Shown: positions 1-7,186, counted from the first letter of the stretch. The stretch: DNA of 14,434 nucleotides from CAZBSE01 sp964561115 (GCA_964561115.1 CAZLOE010000031.1:1-14434); one strand, 5' to 3'. The notes: generated by a model not told the origin, from the letters alone. Made by a program: numbers and translations.

Positions 1-186
1 AAGTAAAAAATAGTCTAAATTTTAAATGAGCTTTTTTCTTAATATATATTTATTTTTAATATTAAAAGGTTAAAATTTATACATCTTTAATGTTTATAGA
101 GTTCTAAAAGTGTCCAATACGGGGAGCCACTGAATTTGAGCTCAATTGCTCTTAGCCAATAACAAGTACAGCCTGTCCCTGATAGT
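1..186. other. AT-rich non-coding end with a short palindrome
   Basis: No gene is supported here. The stretch lies downstream of the minus-strand glycosyltransferase. It holds one copy of a short repeat (listed separately) and a 10-bp palindrome, TTGAGCTCAA, around position 135-145. Bases 118-186 are noticeably less AT-rich than bases 1-100, so this may be a junction with older or foreign DNA. No open frame of useful length is visible on either strand. Confidence 0.4.
80..117 (+). repeat. Copy 1 of a TTCTAAAAGT-TCCAA dispersed repeat
   Basis: Bases 101-117 (GTTCTAAAAGTGTCCAA) match 12893-12909 at 16 of 17 positions in the same orientation. Looser similarity (an ATCTTT...AAT...TTTAT stretch) extends about 20 bases upstream in both copies. 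On the minus strand the core lies downstream of the glycosyltransferase stop. There, a weak AGTG/TCC...GGA/CACT hairpin is followed by TTT, so it could act as a terminator tail. The alternative is a decayed end of an insertion sequence or MITE. Confidence 0.4.
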
Positions 187-1437
187 TTACTCAATAATTG
201 TTTTGTATAATTTTTCTTTAAAATCTTCCGCTTTCATCTTTTTTGCTATCTCCAAAGCTTTGGCCTTGTAAGATTGATTTTTAAATAAATCTACGATTTT
301 TGGCTCGAGATTTTTATTTGTTATCTTGCTGATGTATACACCTTTAGGTCCAACACCTAAATCACTCACAATATCATTACATGCATATTGATCGATTATG
401 TGCGGGATAATCATGGAAACACATCCATATTTAAGGGATAGATGTGTTGTTCCAGAACCACCATGATGAATCACAGCATATATTTTTGGAAAAATCCAAT
501 CGTAGGGAATTTGTTTCACAAAGTAAAACAATTTGGTGTCATATTTTAAAGGCTTAATTAAACCTCCAGAAGCAGTGTTAATAATTGCTGGAATTTTATG
601 TTTTTCCAAAACATCTAAGATAGTCTTTGTCTTTTTTTCAGGTTTTGGATTAGTCATGCTTCCAAAGGTAATTAACAATATCTTATTGTGGTTAGTGATA
701 AACTGATCCAGACTCTTATCCGCTTTCCAGTTTATGGTTTTGTCTCTTTCATGATACCCCAGTACTTTAATATTTTCATTCCAGTAATCCGGTCTTGGAA
801 AAAGAAAGGGAGAGATTGTATAAATTGCCTTTCTTGATAAAAGGGTATTGTTGATTTGTTTTCGGGTTATTTTTCTTGTGATCTTCAACCATTTTATCGA
901 TATCATTACTGTCATAACCAATCCGAAATCTGCTAATGAATAAGTCAGCTTATTTAGGAAAGGACCATAGTTGTTATGAAAAGCAATATGAGTATGATCT
1001 TTAACATAATGCACATATGGAACAGGACTTATAAGAATTGTCTTCCCCCTATTATTTAACCCCCAAATTATAGGGTAAATAGTTTTTCCATTATATACAA
1101 TCCTATCAGGATTTTCATTTTCAGTTATTTCATATTGTTTATTAATGAGTTCTTTATTGATTTCTGTAGAATTTAATGTAAGTCTTATATTTGCAAAAAG
1201 TTTCTTTAATCCCGAGCCACTCCCTCCAAGGGCAGCTTTTCCATCTTCACTACCCAACATCTTAATAAATTTTGTTCCTAAAGAAGCAAATTTCATATTG
1301 GATTCTTTGGCAAGACTTCTAAACTGGTCTGGGAAGGCAAAGATTACCTGATGTCCTTTTTCTCTCAGTATTTCTCCAATCGCTAAAAAAGGCTCCATAT
1401 CTCCACGGGTCCCAATTGACATTAAAAGTATTTTCAT
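187..1437 (-). CDS. GT1-type glycosyltransferase (UGT/MGT-like)
   Basis: This 416-residue protein probably transfers a sugar from a nucleotide-sugar donor to a lipid or other small acceptor in the cytoplasm or at the inner membrane face. The N-terminus (MKILLMSIGTRGDMEPFLAI) is the first Rossmann strand and the glycine-rich turn typical of GT1/GT28 N-domains. The C-domain has IPYDWIFP near 310-317, the donor-binding HHGGSGTT at 324-331 and PHIIDQ, whose terminal Asp-Gln (349-350) contacts the donor sugar in this family. The overall pattern recalls sterol or lipid glucosyltransferases and macrolide glycosyltransferases. Length is normal for the family and the gene looks intact. The start is set by the canonical N-terminus, although the nearest Shine-Dalgarno-like sequence (AAGGATC, 1459-1465) is 21 bases away, so initiation may be weak. 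A 20-codon ORF precedes it. The acceptor cannot be predicted. Confidence 0.88.
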   Translation of the reverse strand: MKILLMSIGTRGDMEPFLAIGEILREKGHQVIFAFPDQFRSLAKESNMKFASLGTKFIKMLGSEDGKAALGGSGSGLKKLFANIRLTLNSTEINKELINKQYEITENENPDRIVYNGKTIYPIIWGLNNRGKTILISPVPYVHYVKDHTHIAFHNNYGPFLNKLTYSLADFGLVMTVMISIKWLKITRKITRKQINNTLLSRKAIYTISPFLFPRPDYWNENIKVLGYHERDKTINWKADKSLDQFITNHNKILLITFGSMTNPKPEKKTKTILDVLEKHKIPAIINTASGGLIKPLKYDTKLFYFVKQIPYDWIFPKIYAVIHHGGSGTTHLSLKYGCVSMIIPHIIDQYACNDIVSDLGVGPKGVYISKITNKNLEPKIVDLFKNQSYKAKALEIAKKMKAEDFKEKLYKTIIE

Positions 1438-1501
1438 ATCATTACGATTAAATTATTAGATCCTTAATATTTTGTGATTTATATTAGAGTATTTATGAGT
1501 G

Positions 1502-1564
1502 TTAATCCATTCGAAAAGATTCTAATGCTGCCCAGAAAAGCTCTAGATTTTTTGTAACTTTCAT
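1502..1564 (-). CDS. Possible 20-residue leader ORF
   Basis: A minus-strand ORF starts with ATG at 1564 and encodes MKVTKNLELFWAALESFRMD before a TAA stop. It is preceded by a good Shine-Dalgarno (AGGAG, about seven bases upstream), clearly better than the one for the glycosyltransferase that begins 64 bases downstream. It could be a translated leader peptide for that gene, an independent microprotein, or the surviving start of a gene truncated by deletion. No family is recognised. Support is limited to the ribosome site and an unremarkable amphipathic composition. Confidence 0.35.
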   Translation of the reverse strand: MKVTKNLELFWAALESFRMD

Positions 1565-1659
1565 TTTTTCTCTCCTTATTTTATCTGGTTATTTTGGTAT
1601 AGAGTTCTTTAACTTTTCTTATTGTTACGGCAGGCCGGAAGGTGTGAAAAACCTGATTA

Positions 1660-2106
1660 TTATTGTGATGTGGTCCTTTTTTTGGCTATTAAAACTATGC
1701 TGCCGATTATTCCGACCAGTAGAGCTATGGGGCATACAATTACGGAAAGAATAAAAAATACCGGCTCATCGCCCAGACCTGCCCAGAATCCTTCTCCGAA
1801 CAGTTTTATGAAAAGTGCATATACAAGATTGTGAAGCATTGCGCCTATAACTATACCGATAGCTGAAGCACCGGTAAGAATAAAAAATGTTTTTGAGATC
1901 CTGGTAAAATTTGCTTTTACAGCCAGAACAATAAGAGCTATACCCAGGCAGGGTAACGCAAACGCTGAAGAATAGAATGAAACTCTACTGAATAAGTCGA
2001 TTAAATTCATAACAAAAATATTTAGTAATGCTAGAATGGAAAACGCAAATAATATCCAGAAGACCACTAAAGTAGAGATATAAATTTTATTTTTCTTATT
2101 ACCCAT
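1660..2106 (-). CDS. Four-helix membrane protein, function unknown
   Basis: This 148-residue protein has four predicted membrane segments, at roughly residues 9-33, 40-63, 73-98 and 114-141. It starts with a basic MGNKKNK and ends with a basic, soluble IAKKRTTSQ tail, so both ends probably face the cytoplasm. I recognise no family and no catalytic motif. The start is supported by GAAAGGAC a few bases upstream of the ATG. The gene is divergent from the DUF4861-like gene, with about 220 bases between them, and lies upstream of the small ORF and glycosyltransferase on the same strand. A functional link to the glycosyltransferase is possible but not shown. It is real by its ribosome site and hydrophobic periodicity. 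Confidence 0.65.
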   Translation of the reverse strand: MGNKKNKIYISTLVVFWILFAFSILALLNIFVMNLIDLFSRVSFYSSAFALPCLGIALIVLAVKANFTRISKTFFILTGASAIGIVIGAMLHNLVYALFIKLFGEGFWAGLGDEPVFFILSVIVCPIALLVGIIGSIVLIAKKRTTSQ

Positions 2107-2222
2107 TTTATAGTCCTTTCAATTATTTTTATAATCTTTTCAGTTTATTAGACGTTATTATATAAAAAAGGATTTGATTAAATTTATTTCCAGATTTTTT
2201 AGGATTTTTTTCTTACATTGCA

Positions 2223-2251
2223 TTGACTACAATTATAAAAAAATATATCAT
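2223..2251 (+). promoter_or_regulatory. Promoter of the DUF4861-like gene
   Basis: TTGACT (2223-2228), a 17-base spacer and TATCAT (2246-2251) form a good sigma-70-type promoter ahead of the plus-strand gene starting at 2326. The surrounding bases (TTGC, one extra A, TTGACTA, then AATTAT) resemble the permease promoter at 3653-3672. This hints at a shared regulator, but -35 conservation alone explains part of the match. Confidence 0.55.
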
Positions 2252-2325
2252 TAAAAAACGACCGAACTACGGGACCGGGGATGACCCGGGGAAATAGAAC
2301 ATTCCTCAAGGAAGGGGACAAAATC

Positions 2326-3441
2326 ATGCCAAAAGAAAATGCAGATGTTTCAAAGAGTGGCAGTACAGTAACGATAACTGCCGTAAACAAGCTTCAGATT
2401 GAACGACTCAACCAGACTATTGAGATTTCAGCCGAAGATTTGGCAGCACTTGACGAAAAGGACTTGACCAAGATACATGTCAAGGACGAAACCGTCAAGG
2501 AGGTTCTCTGTCAGGCAGTGGACACTGATGGGGACTATGCCGCGGACCAGCTGATATTCCAGGCTGACTTTGCTCCTGGACAAACCCAGACTTTTACAGC
2601 CACCGCAGGTGACAAGCGGGTGTATACCAAAGAACAGTTTAGGGCTTATGGCCGCTTTGTACGAGAAAGATGCGACGACTTCTGCTGGGAAAACGATCGT
2701 ATTGCCCTAAGAATCTACGGAAAGACCCTGGAGACCTGTGTACTATATCCATTGACCAGCAGTACAGTGGATATATGGTCAAAGCGTACGACCCGCATGG
2801 TCATAAATGACTGGTATATGGTGGATAACTACCATGGGGACACAGGAGAAGGCGGGGATTTCTACTCAGCCGGACTAAGCCGCGGTTGTGGCGGTAACGG
2901 TCTGTGGGCAGCAGACAAGCTCTGGGTTTCTAAGAATTTTATAAGTTCACGTCCTCTAGCTAACGGTCCGATCCGTGTGCTTTTTGAGCTGACTTACGAG
3001 CCTTTTGAAGTCAACGGGGTAATGGTTTCTGAGGTCAAAAGGATTTCTCTGGATGCCGGGCATAATCTGACTCACTTTCAAAGCATCTACAAACCTGAAA
3101 ATCAAATGGGACTTATTAACGGCGCCGGGCTCAAGAAGGTAGAAGGCGAGCGTTTTGACGTGAACGAAGAAAGGGGCTGGCTGGCCAAGTGGGAACCCAT
3201 GGAAATGAATGCCGGCATGCAGGGTCTGGCAGCCATAGTGGACGCCAATCTCTTTGAGAAACAAATGGAAGACCAGTTAAATCTTCTTATGTTGGCCCGG
3301 GTACCAGATGACAAAACGGCTTCCTATTGGGCTGGTTTTTTCTGGGACAAGAGTGGTCAGTTTGCAGACTACGAGGCATGGAAGAAATATGTAGATCAGT
3401 TCGCCCAGGGGTTAATCTCGCCAATAGAGATCAGTATATAG
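2326..3441 (+). CDS. DUF4861-like carbohydrate-associated protein
   Basis: The protein has 371 residues from the preferred start. It carries the two conserved blocks I associate with DUF4861 (Pfam family recalled from memory): YGRFVRERCDDFCWENDRIA and, further on, YHGDTGEGGDFY followed by SRGCGG. Family members occur mainly in Bacteroidota polysaccharide-utilisation loci, usually secreted, and I know of no settled activity. Here there is no signal peptide: the N-terminus is MPKENADVSKSG, so it is probably cytoplasmic. I chose ATG 2326 over ATG 2281 because AAGGAAGGGG (2308-2317) sits eight bases ahead of it, while 2281 has no properly spaced ribosome site. The coding sequence is roughly half G+C, far above its neighbours, which suggests recent acquisition. 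It is followed by a hairpin and then by the sugar permease. I infer a role on an imported glycoside; the reaction is unknown. Confidence 0.75.
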   Translation: MPKENADVSKSGSTVTITAVNKLQIERLNQTIEISAEDLAALDEKDLTKIHVKDETVKEVLCQAVDTDGDYAADQLIFQADFAPGQTQTFTATAGDKRVYTKEQFRAYGRFVRERCDDFCWENDRIALRIYGKTLETCVLYPLTSSTVDIWSKRTTRMVINDWYMVDNYHGDTGEGGDFYSAGLSRGCGGNGLWAADKLWVSKNFISSRPLANGPIRVLFELTYEPFEVNGVMVSEVKRISLDAGHNLTHFQSIYKPENQMGLINGAGLKKVEGERFDVNEERGWLAKWEPMEMNAGMQGLAAIVDANLFEKQMEDQLNLLMLARVPDDKTASYWAGFFWDKSGQFADYEAWKKYVDQFAQGLISPIEISI

Positions 3442-3507
3442 GACTATTAAATTAAGAATCAGGGGCAGGTCAGGTAGATCTAAAATAAGATTCTGACACT
3501 AATCAAC

Positions 3508-3528
3508 TACCCCACATTTTGTGGGGTA
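3508..3528 (+). terminator. Nine-bp hairpin after the DUF4861-like gene
   Basis: TACCCCACA (3508-3516) and TGTGGGGTA (3520-3528) are a perfect inverted repeat with a TTT loop, 67 bases past the stop. No clean U-tract follows (TGAGTAGCCCC comes next), so it is either a weak or factor-assisted terminator, or an mRNA-stabilising hairpin. It separates this gene from the permease promoter. Confidence 0.5.
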
Positions 3529-3647
3529 TGAGTAGCCCCATAATATCTTTTATTACTGAAAAAATTTCGTTTTATTTGTTAATTTTAAAAAGCACAATTG
3601 TAAAATTAAAAGATCAGTTACACAAATCAATTATTTAACTTATTTTT

Positions 3648-3685
3648 ATAATTTGCTTGACTAACTAATTATTTTCTCTTAGTAT
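3648..3685 (+). promoter_or_regulatory. Permease promoter with shared element
   Basis: TTGACT (3657-3662), a 17-base spacer and TAGTAT (3680-3685) place the start point near 3692, only about 20 bases before the permease start. Bases 3648-3668 match the minus strand of 7076-7096, upstream of the binding-protein gene, at 19 of 21 positions with the -35 box at the same offset. The identity runs beyond the -35 box (ATAATT before it, CTAA after it), so it probably includes an operator. Confidence 0.7.
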
Positions 3686-3711
3686 ATTTTATAAAATAGA
3701 GGAGTATATTG

Positions 3712-4707
3712 ATGAGAAATGATAATGTTGATAATGACTCAAAAAAGTCTGTCGGTGTATTAAAGAAAGTATTATCCGTAATAAAATTCAAAGAAGCAAA
3801 TATCCTTATTGCACTTGTTGTTCTCTGCCTCTTTTTCTACTTCATGAACAATGTTTTTTTCATTCCTGCGAACTTACAAATAATCTCCCGTTGGATGAGC
3901 AACTTTGCTCTCCTGGGTATTGGAGAGACTCTGGTTATCATAACTGGAGGAATTGACCTCTCCTTGGGCTCCATGGTCGCCTTTACAAATATGTTAGTTG
4001 CATATCTGATGGTTGACATGGGATTACCGATTTGGCTATCAATTATTATTGTTTTATCAGTATCCTGTCTTATTGGTCTATTCCACGGTGTTTTTGTGAC
4101 TAAACTCCGAGTTCCTGCTTTTATTATTACCTTAGGTACACTTATGTGGGCACGAGGCCTGGCTTCGTATATTAAAAGAGGTTGGATTATCTCCGGGTTA
4201 CCTGAATCTTTTCTCTTTTTTGGTCAGGGCAAAGTATTTGGTATTCCCTTTCAATTTCTTGTTTTAATAGTTATAGCCCTCATTGTAGCTTTTATTCTCC
4301 GCTTCACTGCTCTTGGCCGGTACATATTTGCAGTTGGCGGAAATATTGAAGCTGCAAGATTGTCAGGCGTTCATATTGATAGGGTAAGAATTTTTTGTTA
4401 TATGGCCAGCAGCTTTATTGCCGGTATTACTGGTATAATTATAGCTTCCCGTCTAAGCGAGGGTAATCCTGCTACAGGAGGAAGCTGGGAGTTGTGGGCT
4501 ATCGCTGCCTCAGTAATTGGAGGCACAAGTCTCTTTGGTGGCAGGGGTACTATCTTAGGAACAGTAATAGGAGCTTCCATAATGGGTGTTGTTGTAAATG
4601 GTATGGTTTTGATACGAGTATCTTCTTATCTTCAGGATGTAGTCCTTGGTGTCATTTTAATTATAGCAGTGACCTATGATACTATTCGTCGGAGGAAAGA
4701 ACTGTAA
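3712..4707 (+). CDS. Sugar ABC importer permease, RbsC-type
   Basis: This is the inner-membrane channel subunit of a ribose/xylose-class ABC importer (331 residues, normal length). About ten hydrophobic segments are visible, with the family signature GGIDLSLGSMVAF near residue 85, the TLGTLMWARGLASY segment, and GGTSLFGGRGTILGTVIGA toward the C-terminus. ATG 3712 is preferred over the in-frame TTG 3709 because AGAGGAG (3698-3704) sits seven bases ahead of the ATG. Unusually, the gene converges on the ATPase gene, ending 50 bases from it, instead of following the binding-protein and ATPase genes on one strand. It has its own promoter, which shares an upstream element with the binding-protein promoter, so joint expression is likely. 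Substrate is unknown beyond a monosaccharide or similar compound. Confidence 0.9.
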   Translation: MRNDNVDNDSKKSVGVLKKVLSVIKFKEANILIALVVLCLFFYFMNNVFFIPANLQIISRWMSNFALLGIGETLVIITGGIDLSLGSMVAFTNMLVAYLMVDMGLPIWLSIIIVLSVSCLIGLFHGVFVTKLRVPAFIITLGTLMWARGLASYIKRGWIISGLPESFLFFGQGKVFGIPFQFLVLIVIALIVAFILRFTALGRYIFAVGGNIEAARLSGVHIDRVRIFCYMASSFIAGITGIIIASRLSEGNPATGGSWELWAIAASVIGGTSLFGGRGTILGTVIGASIMGVVVNGMVLIRVSSYLQDVVLGVILIIAVTYDTIRRRKEL

Positions 4708-4757
4708 CGTTTTAAATCAGATGCCTGACCTGACTAAACAAATGACTTTTAGTTATA

Positions 4758-5561
4758 TTATTTTTTTTCACAAATAGGTAAAGTCTTTGCGGGTGCTTCA
4801 TTGTTGCTATCTTTCATGTCCTTTACCATTAGACTGATTATCTCATCTATATTTGTTTCTTTGGTTTTTTTAACAGTCACTCTTTTACCTGTCTTCAGCA
4901 CCATAATTCGGTCAGAAACAGTGAAAATGTCCTGTAAACGATGGCTGATTATAATAATAGAAATTCCTCTTTTTTTCAGTTGCATGATCAATCCGAGAAG
5001 TTCACCTATCGTTTTTATTGATAGACTTGCTGTCGGTTCGTCCATGATTATGACCTGTGCATCGAAAGCAGTTGCACGGCCAATAGCTACACTCTGGCGC
5101 TGTCCGCCAGAAAGATGCTCGGCTTCGGTCTTAACTGACTCCAGATCGATCTTAATACGATCCAGCACCCGGCAGGCTCCCTCCTCCATTTTCTTTTTAT
5201 CCAGAAGATTGATGAAGCCAAGATATTTTTTCTTGATCTCCCGGCCCAAATATATATTTGATGCTACGTCCAGATTATTAGCAAGGGCGAAATCCTGGTA
5301 AATCATCTCAATGCCCATATTCCGGGAATCCTCCGGTCCTTTTATATGGACTTTTTTCCCCTTAACATATATCTCCCCTTTATCAGGTAAAATAGCTCCG
5401 CTCAATACTTTCATTAAAGTAGATTTTCCGGCGGCATTGTCTCCTACCAGGCCCAATACTTCCTTTGGCATAAGCTCAAGACTGGTGTCCCGCAAAGCAA
5501 TAACAGGACCAAAAGTCTTTGTTATATTCTTCATTTCAATCAATGGCGTTTCTTTTGTCAT
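4758..5561 (-). CDS. Sugar ABC importer ATPase, single domain
   Basis: This 267-residue ATPase would power the RbsC-type permease. Motifs in order: Walker A GDNAAGKST (40-48), Q-loop Gln89, signature LSGGQ (140-144), Walker B IIMDEP with Asp164-Glu165, and switch His197 in IIIISHRL. It has one nucleotide-binding domain, like FrcA-type ATPases, rather than the two of RbsA or XylG (about 500 residues), so it should work as a dimer. The middle Walker A glycine is alanine; I recall this variant in related sugar ATPases. The ATG is preceded by AAGGA about 13 bases away, a long spacing. It lies downstream of the binding-protein gene, past an intrinsic terminator, so it is probably expressed by read-through at a lower level. 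Its 3' end faces the permease. Confidence 0.9.
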   Translation of the reverse strand: MTKETPLIEMKNITKTFGPVIALRDTSLELMPKEVLGLVGDNAAGKSTLMKVLSGAILPDKGEIYVKGKKVHIKGPEDSRNMGIEMIYQDFALANNLDVASNIYLGREIKKKYLGFINLLDKKKMEEGACRVLDRIKIDLESVKTEAEHLSGGQRQSVAIGRATAFDAQVIIMDEPTASLSIKTIGELLGLIMQLKKRGISIIIISHRLQDIFTVSDRIMVLKTGKRVTVKKTKETNIDEIISLMVKDMKDSNNEAPAKTLPICEKK

Positions 5562-5574
5562 CTCTAACTCATCT

Positions 5575-5640
5575 TCCTTATAAAAAGTTTTGGGTGGTTA
5601 ATATTTTACTAAGAATAATAAAAATAAGCCACCCAAAACT
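5575..5640 (-). terminator. Intrinsic terminator between binding protein and ATPase
   Basis: CCACCCAAAACT (5629-5640) and AGTTTTGGGTGG (5586-5597) are a perfect 12-bp inverted repeat with a 31-base loop. Read on the minus strand, the stem is followed directly by TTTTTATAAG. It begins 35 bases past the binding-protein stop and ends just ahead of the ATPase ribosome site. Partial read-through would make the binding protein more abundant than the ATPase, as is common in importer operons. Confidence 0.8.
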
Positions 5641-5675
5641 GTTCGCTAAAAGCTTGTTACTAAACTAAATTTGGA

Positions 5676-6704
5676 TTAAGGTGTCCATTCAAATGGAATA
5701 CCTAGTTCCTTTAGAGTATCAGCATAATCTGCTAAATTATCCAGAGTAACTACACTTACTCCGGTATCAACAATCATTGAATCTGGAACTCCATACTCAG
5801 ACATTCCTTCTTCTATACCTTTCTGAGCCATTAAAGTCAGTAACTCAACGCTCTTGTAGCCCTGGAAATATTCTCTTTGAGCTACCAGAACCTGTATTAC
5901 GCCCTCTTTCACGTATTCAATATGCTCATCGGTTGCGTCAAAAGCTACAATTTTTACATCTCCTACTAAACCCTGTTCTTTGACAGCCTTAGCCCATGCA
6001 GGGCCGTTATATGCATAAACGCCAAAGGCTCCTGCCAGATCGGGATTAGCAACCAATGTTGAGTTTGCCAATTCCAGAGCTTTAGTAGAATCTTCTCCAT
6101 CATTATTAATAGGTTCTAGTACTGTAATATCTGTTCCTTCAATTCCTTCCTCAAAGCCCTCAATTCTTTCCAGGGAGTTCATTGCTGTCAATGAACCTGT
6201 ACCAACACCTACAGCTCCGCCATCAGGAAGAAGGTCAACCATAGCATCGCCAGCCTCAACGCCTGCAGACTTATTACTTGTTCCAACATAACACAGACGT
6301 TCACTTTCCGGAGCGTCGGTATCCAGAGTAATTGTCGGTATTCCGGCATCCATAGCTTGCTTAATATATGGTGCCATTGCCACTGGGTCTGAAGGAGCTA
6401 CAGCTATACCATCTACTCCCTGTGCAATATAGGTTTCCATGGTACTTATCTGTGCAGATATATCTTCTTCGGTCGGTACCCAGAATATTGCATCCACGCC
6501 AAGGGCCTTTCCTGCATCCATTGTTCCTGTTTCAACATTAGACCAGTATGGATGTACTGATTTACCTATTACAACTACAGTGATATCTCCTGCGCCAGCT
6601 GCTTCTTCTACAGCTTCCTCTGCAGCTTCCTTGCAGGAAGTTCCAATAAGCAACATTGAAACTACGAAAGTTAACACTAAAACAAAAATTAGAAACTTCT
6701 TCAC
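5676..6704 (-). CDS. Sugar-binding lipoprotein of the ABC importer
   Basis: This is the 342-residue extracytoplasmic receptor for the importer, of the ribose-binding (Peripla_BP_4) type. Residues 1-24 are a lipoprotein signal (MKKFLIFVLVLTFVVSMLL then IGTSC). The anchor Cys is at 24 and glycine stands at -3, a loose lipobox. An acidic alanine-rich linker (EEAVEEAAGAG) follows, then the first domain with VVVIGKSVHPYWSNVETG and the family block QGVDGIAVAPSDPVAMAPYI. IPTITLDTDAP follows, with KIVAFDATDEHIEYVKEGVI in the second half. Translation starts at GTG 6704, supported by TAAAGGAGATT (6710-6720) eight bases upstream. It is the first gene of the minus-strand unit, with a leader of about 350 bases. 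The ligand cannot be named. Confidence 0.92.
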   Translation of the reverse strand: MKKFLIFVLVLTFVVSMLLIGTSCKEAAEEAVEEAAGAGDITVVVIGKSVHPYWSNVETGTMDAGKALGVDAIFWVPTEEDISAQISTMETYIAQGVDGIAVAPSDPVAMAPYIKQAMDAGIPTITLDTDAPESERLCYVGTSNKSAGVEAGDAMVDLLPDGGAVGVGTGSLTAMNSLERIEGFEEGIEGTDITVLEPINNDGEDSTKALELANSTLVANPDLAGAFGVYAYNGPAWAKAVKEQGLVGDVKIVAFDATDEHIEYVKEGVIQVLVAQREYFQGYKSVELLTLMAQKGIEEGMSEYGVPDSMIVDTGVSVVTLDNLADYADTLKELGIPFEWTP

Positions 6705-7052
6705 TTTACAATCTCCTTTAACTGATTTTTACAAAATAGATTTGAGATTTGTTTGATCTAAAACAGAATATGATATTTAGACAAATCCCAATTGTTTTTT
6801 CTTTCTCACCCCCTTTTTCCGTTGCTATATTTCAAAAATAAAATTTTTATACAAGTTTCTTTAAAATTTAAAGAGAATTTTCAGAAAAATATTATTATTC
6901 TATAATAAAAAATTAATTATCTGTAAAGCCCACTCAGATATAAATTTTCCTGTATTAAATAGGAGGGTCATATTACTTCCCGTATATCTGCTAAGAATTA
7001 TTTGTTTTTTATCACTACTATTGGATAGAAGTATTTTAATTTTTAATTATTC
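6705..7052 (-). other. Long 5' leader of the binding-protein transcript
   Basis: From the inferred start point near 7052 to the GTG at 6704 there are about 347 untranslated bases, very AT-rich. One purine-rich patch is notable: on the minus strand, around 6800-6820, AAAAAGGGGGTGAGAAAG resembles a Shine-Dalgarno, but the frame after it is only about ten codons (to the TAA near 6780). I see no recognisable riboswitch. The length is unusual for a leader and could hold regulatory structure or simply be spacer. Confidence 0.4.
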
Positions 7053-7058
7053 TCACTA

Positions 7059-7096
7059 ATTATAAAAATAAAATCTTAGATAGTCAAGCCAATTAT
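7059..7096 (-). promoter_or_regulatory. Binding-protein promoter with shared element
   Basis: On the minus strand, TTGACT (7082-7087), a 17-base spacer and TATAAT (7059-7064) form a near-consensus promoter. Bases 7076-7096 match the permease promoter element (3648-3668) at 19 of 21 positions. The same bases contain the inverted repeat TTAGATA (7076-7082) / TATCTAA (7094-7100), which straddles the -35 box and is a reasonable operator candidate. Further upstream, 7091-7156 shows looser same-strand similarity to 3628-3695. Confidence 0.7.
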
Positions 7097-7186
7097 CTAA
7101 CTTAATTATGTAATTTGCTTAAGTAACTTATATCTTCCTCCTGCTATAATTTAGAATTAGCAAAAAGAAAAACTTTAAGAGAAATT

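Noticed and set aside
2281..2325. ATG 2281 as the start of the DUF4861-like protein
   Set aside because: No properly spaced ribosome site precedes it, the extra 15 residues are not family-like, and ATG 2326 has AAGGAAGGGG eight bases upstream.
4708..4757. Terminator between permease and ATPase genes
   Set aside because: Only a 5-bp ACTAA/TTAGT pair and a 4-bp TCAG/CTGA pair are present, too weak to call.
4758..5561. Walker A change (GDNAAGKST) as a sign of an inactive ATPase
   Set aside because: The catalytic Lys, Ser, Asp, Glu and His and the LSGGQ signature are all present, and Ala at that position is tolerated in related sugar ATPases as far as I recall.
6780..6815. Short minus-strand GTG frame after AAAAAGGGGG in the binding-protein leader
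   Set aside because: About ten codons only, and the purine tract abuts the GTG with no spacing, so initiation there is unlikely.
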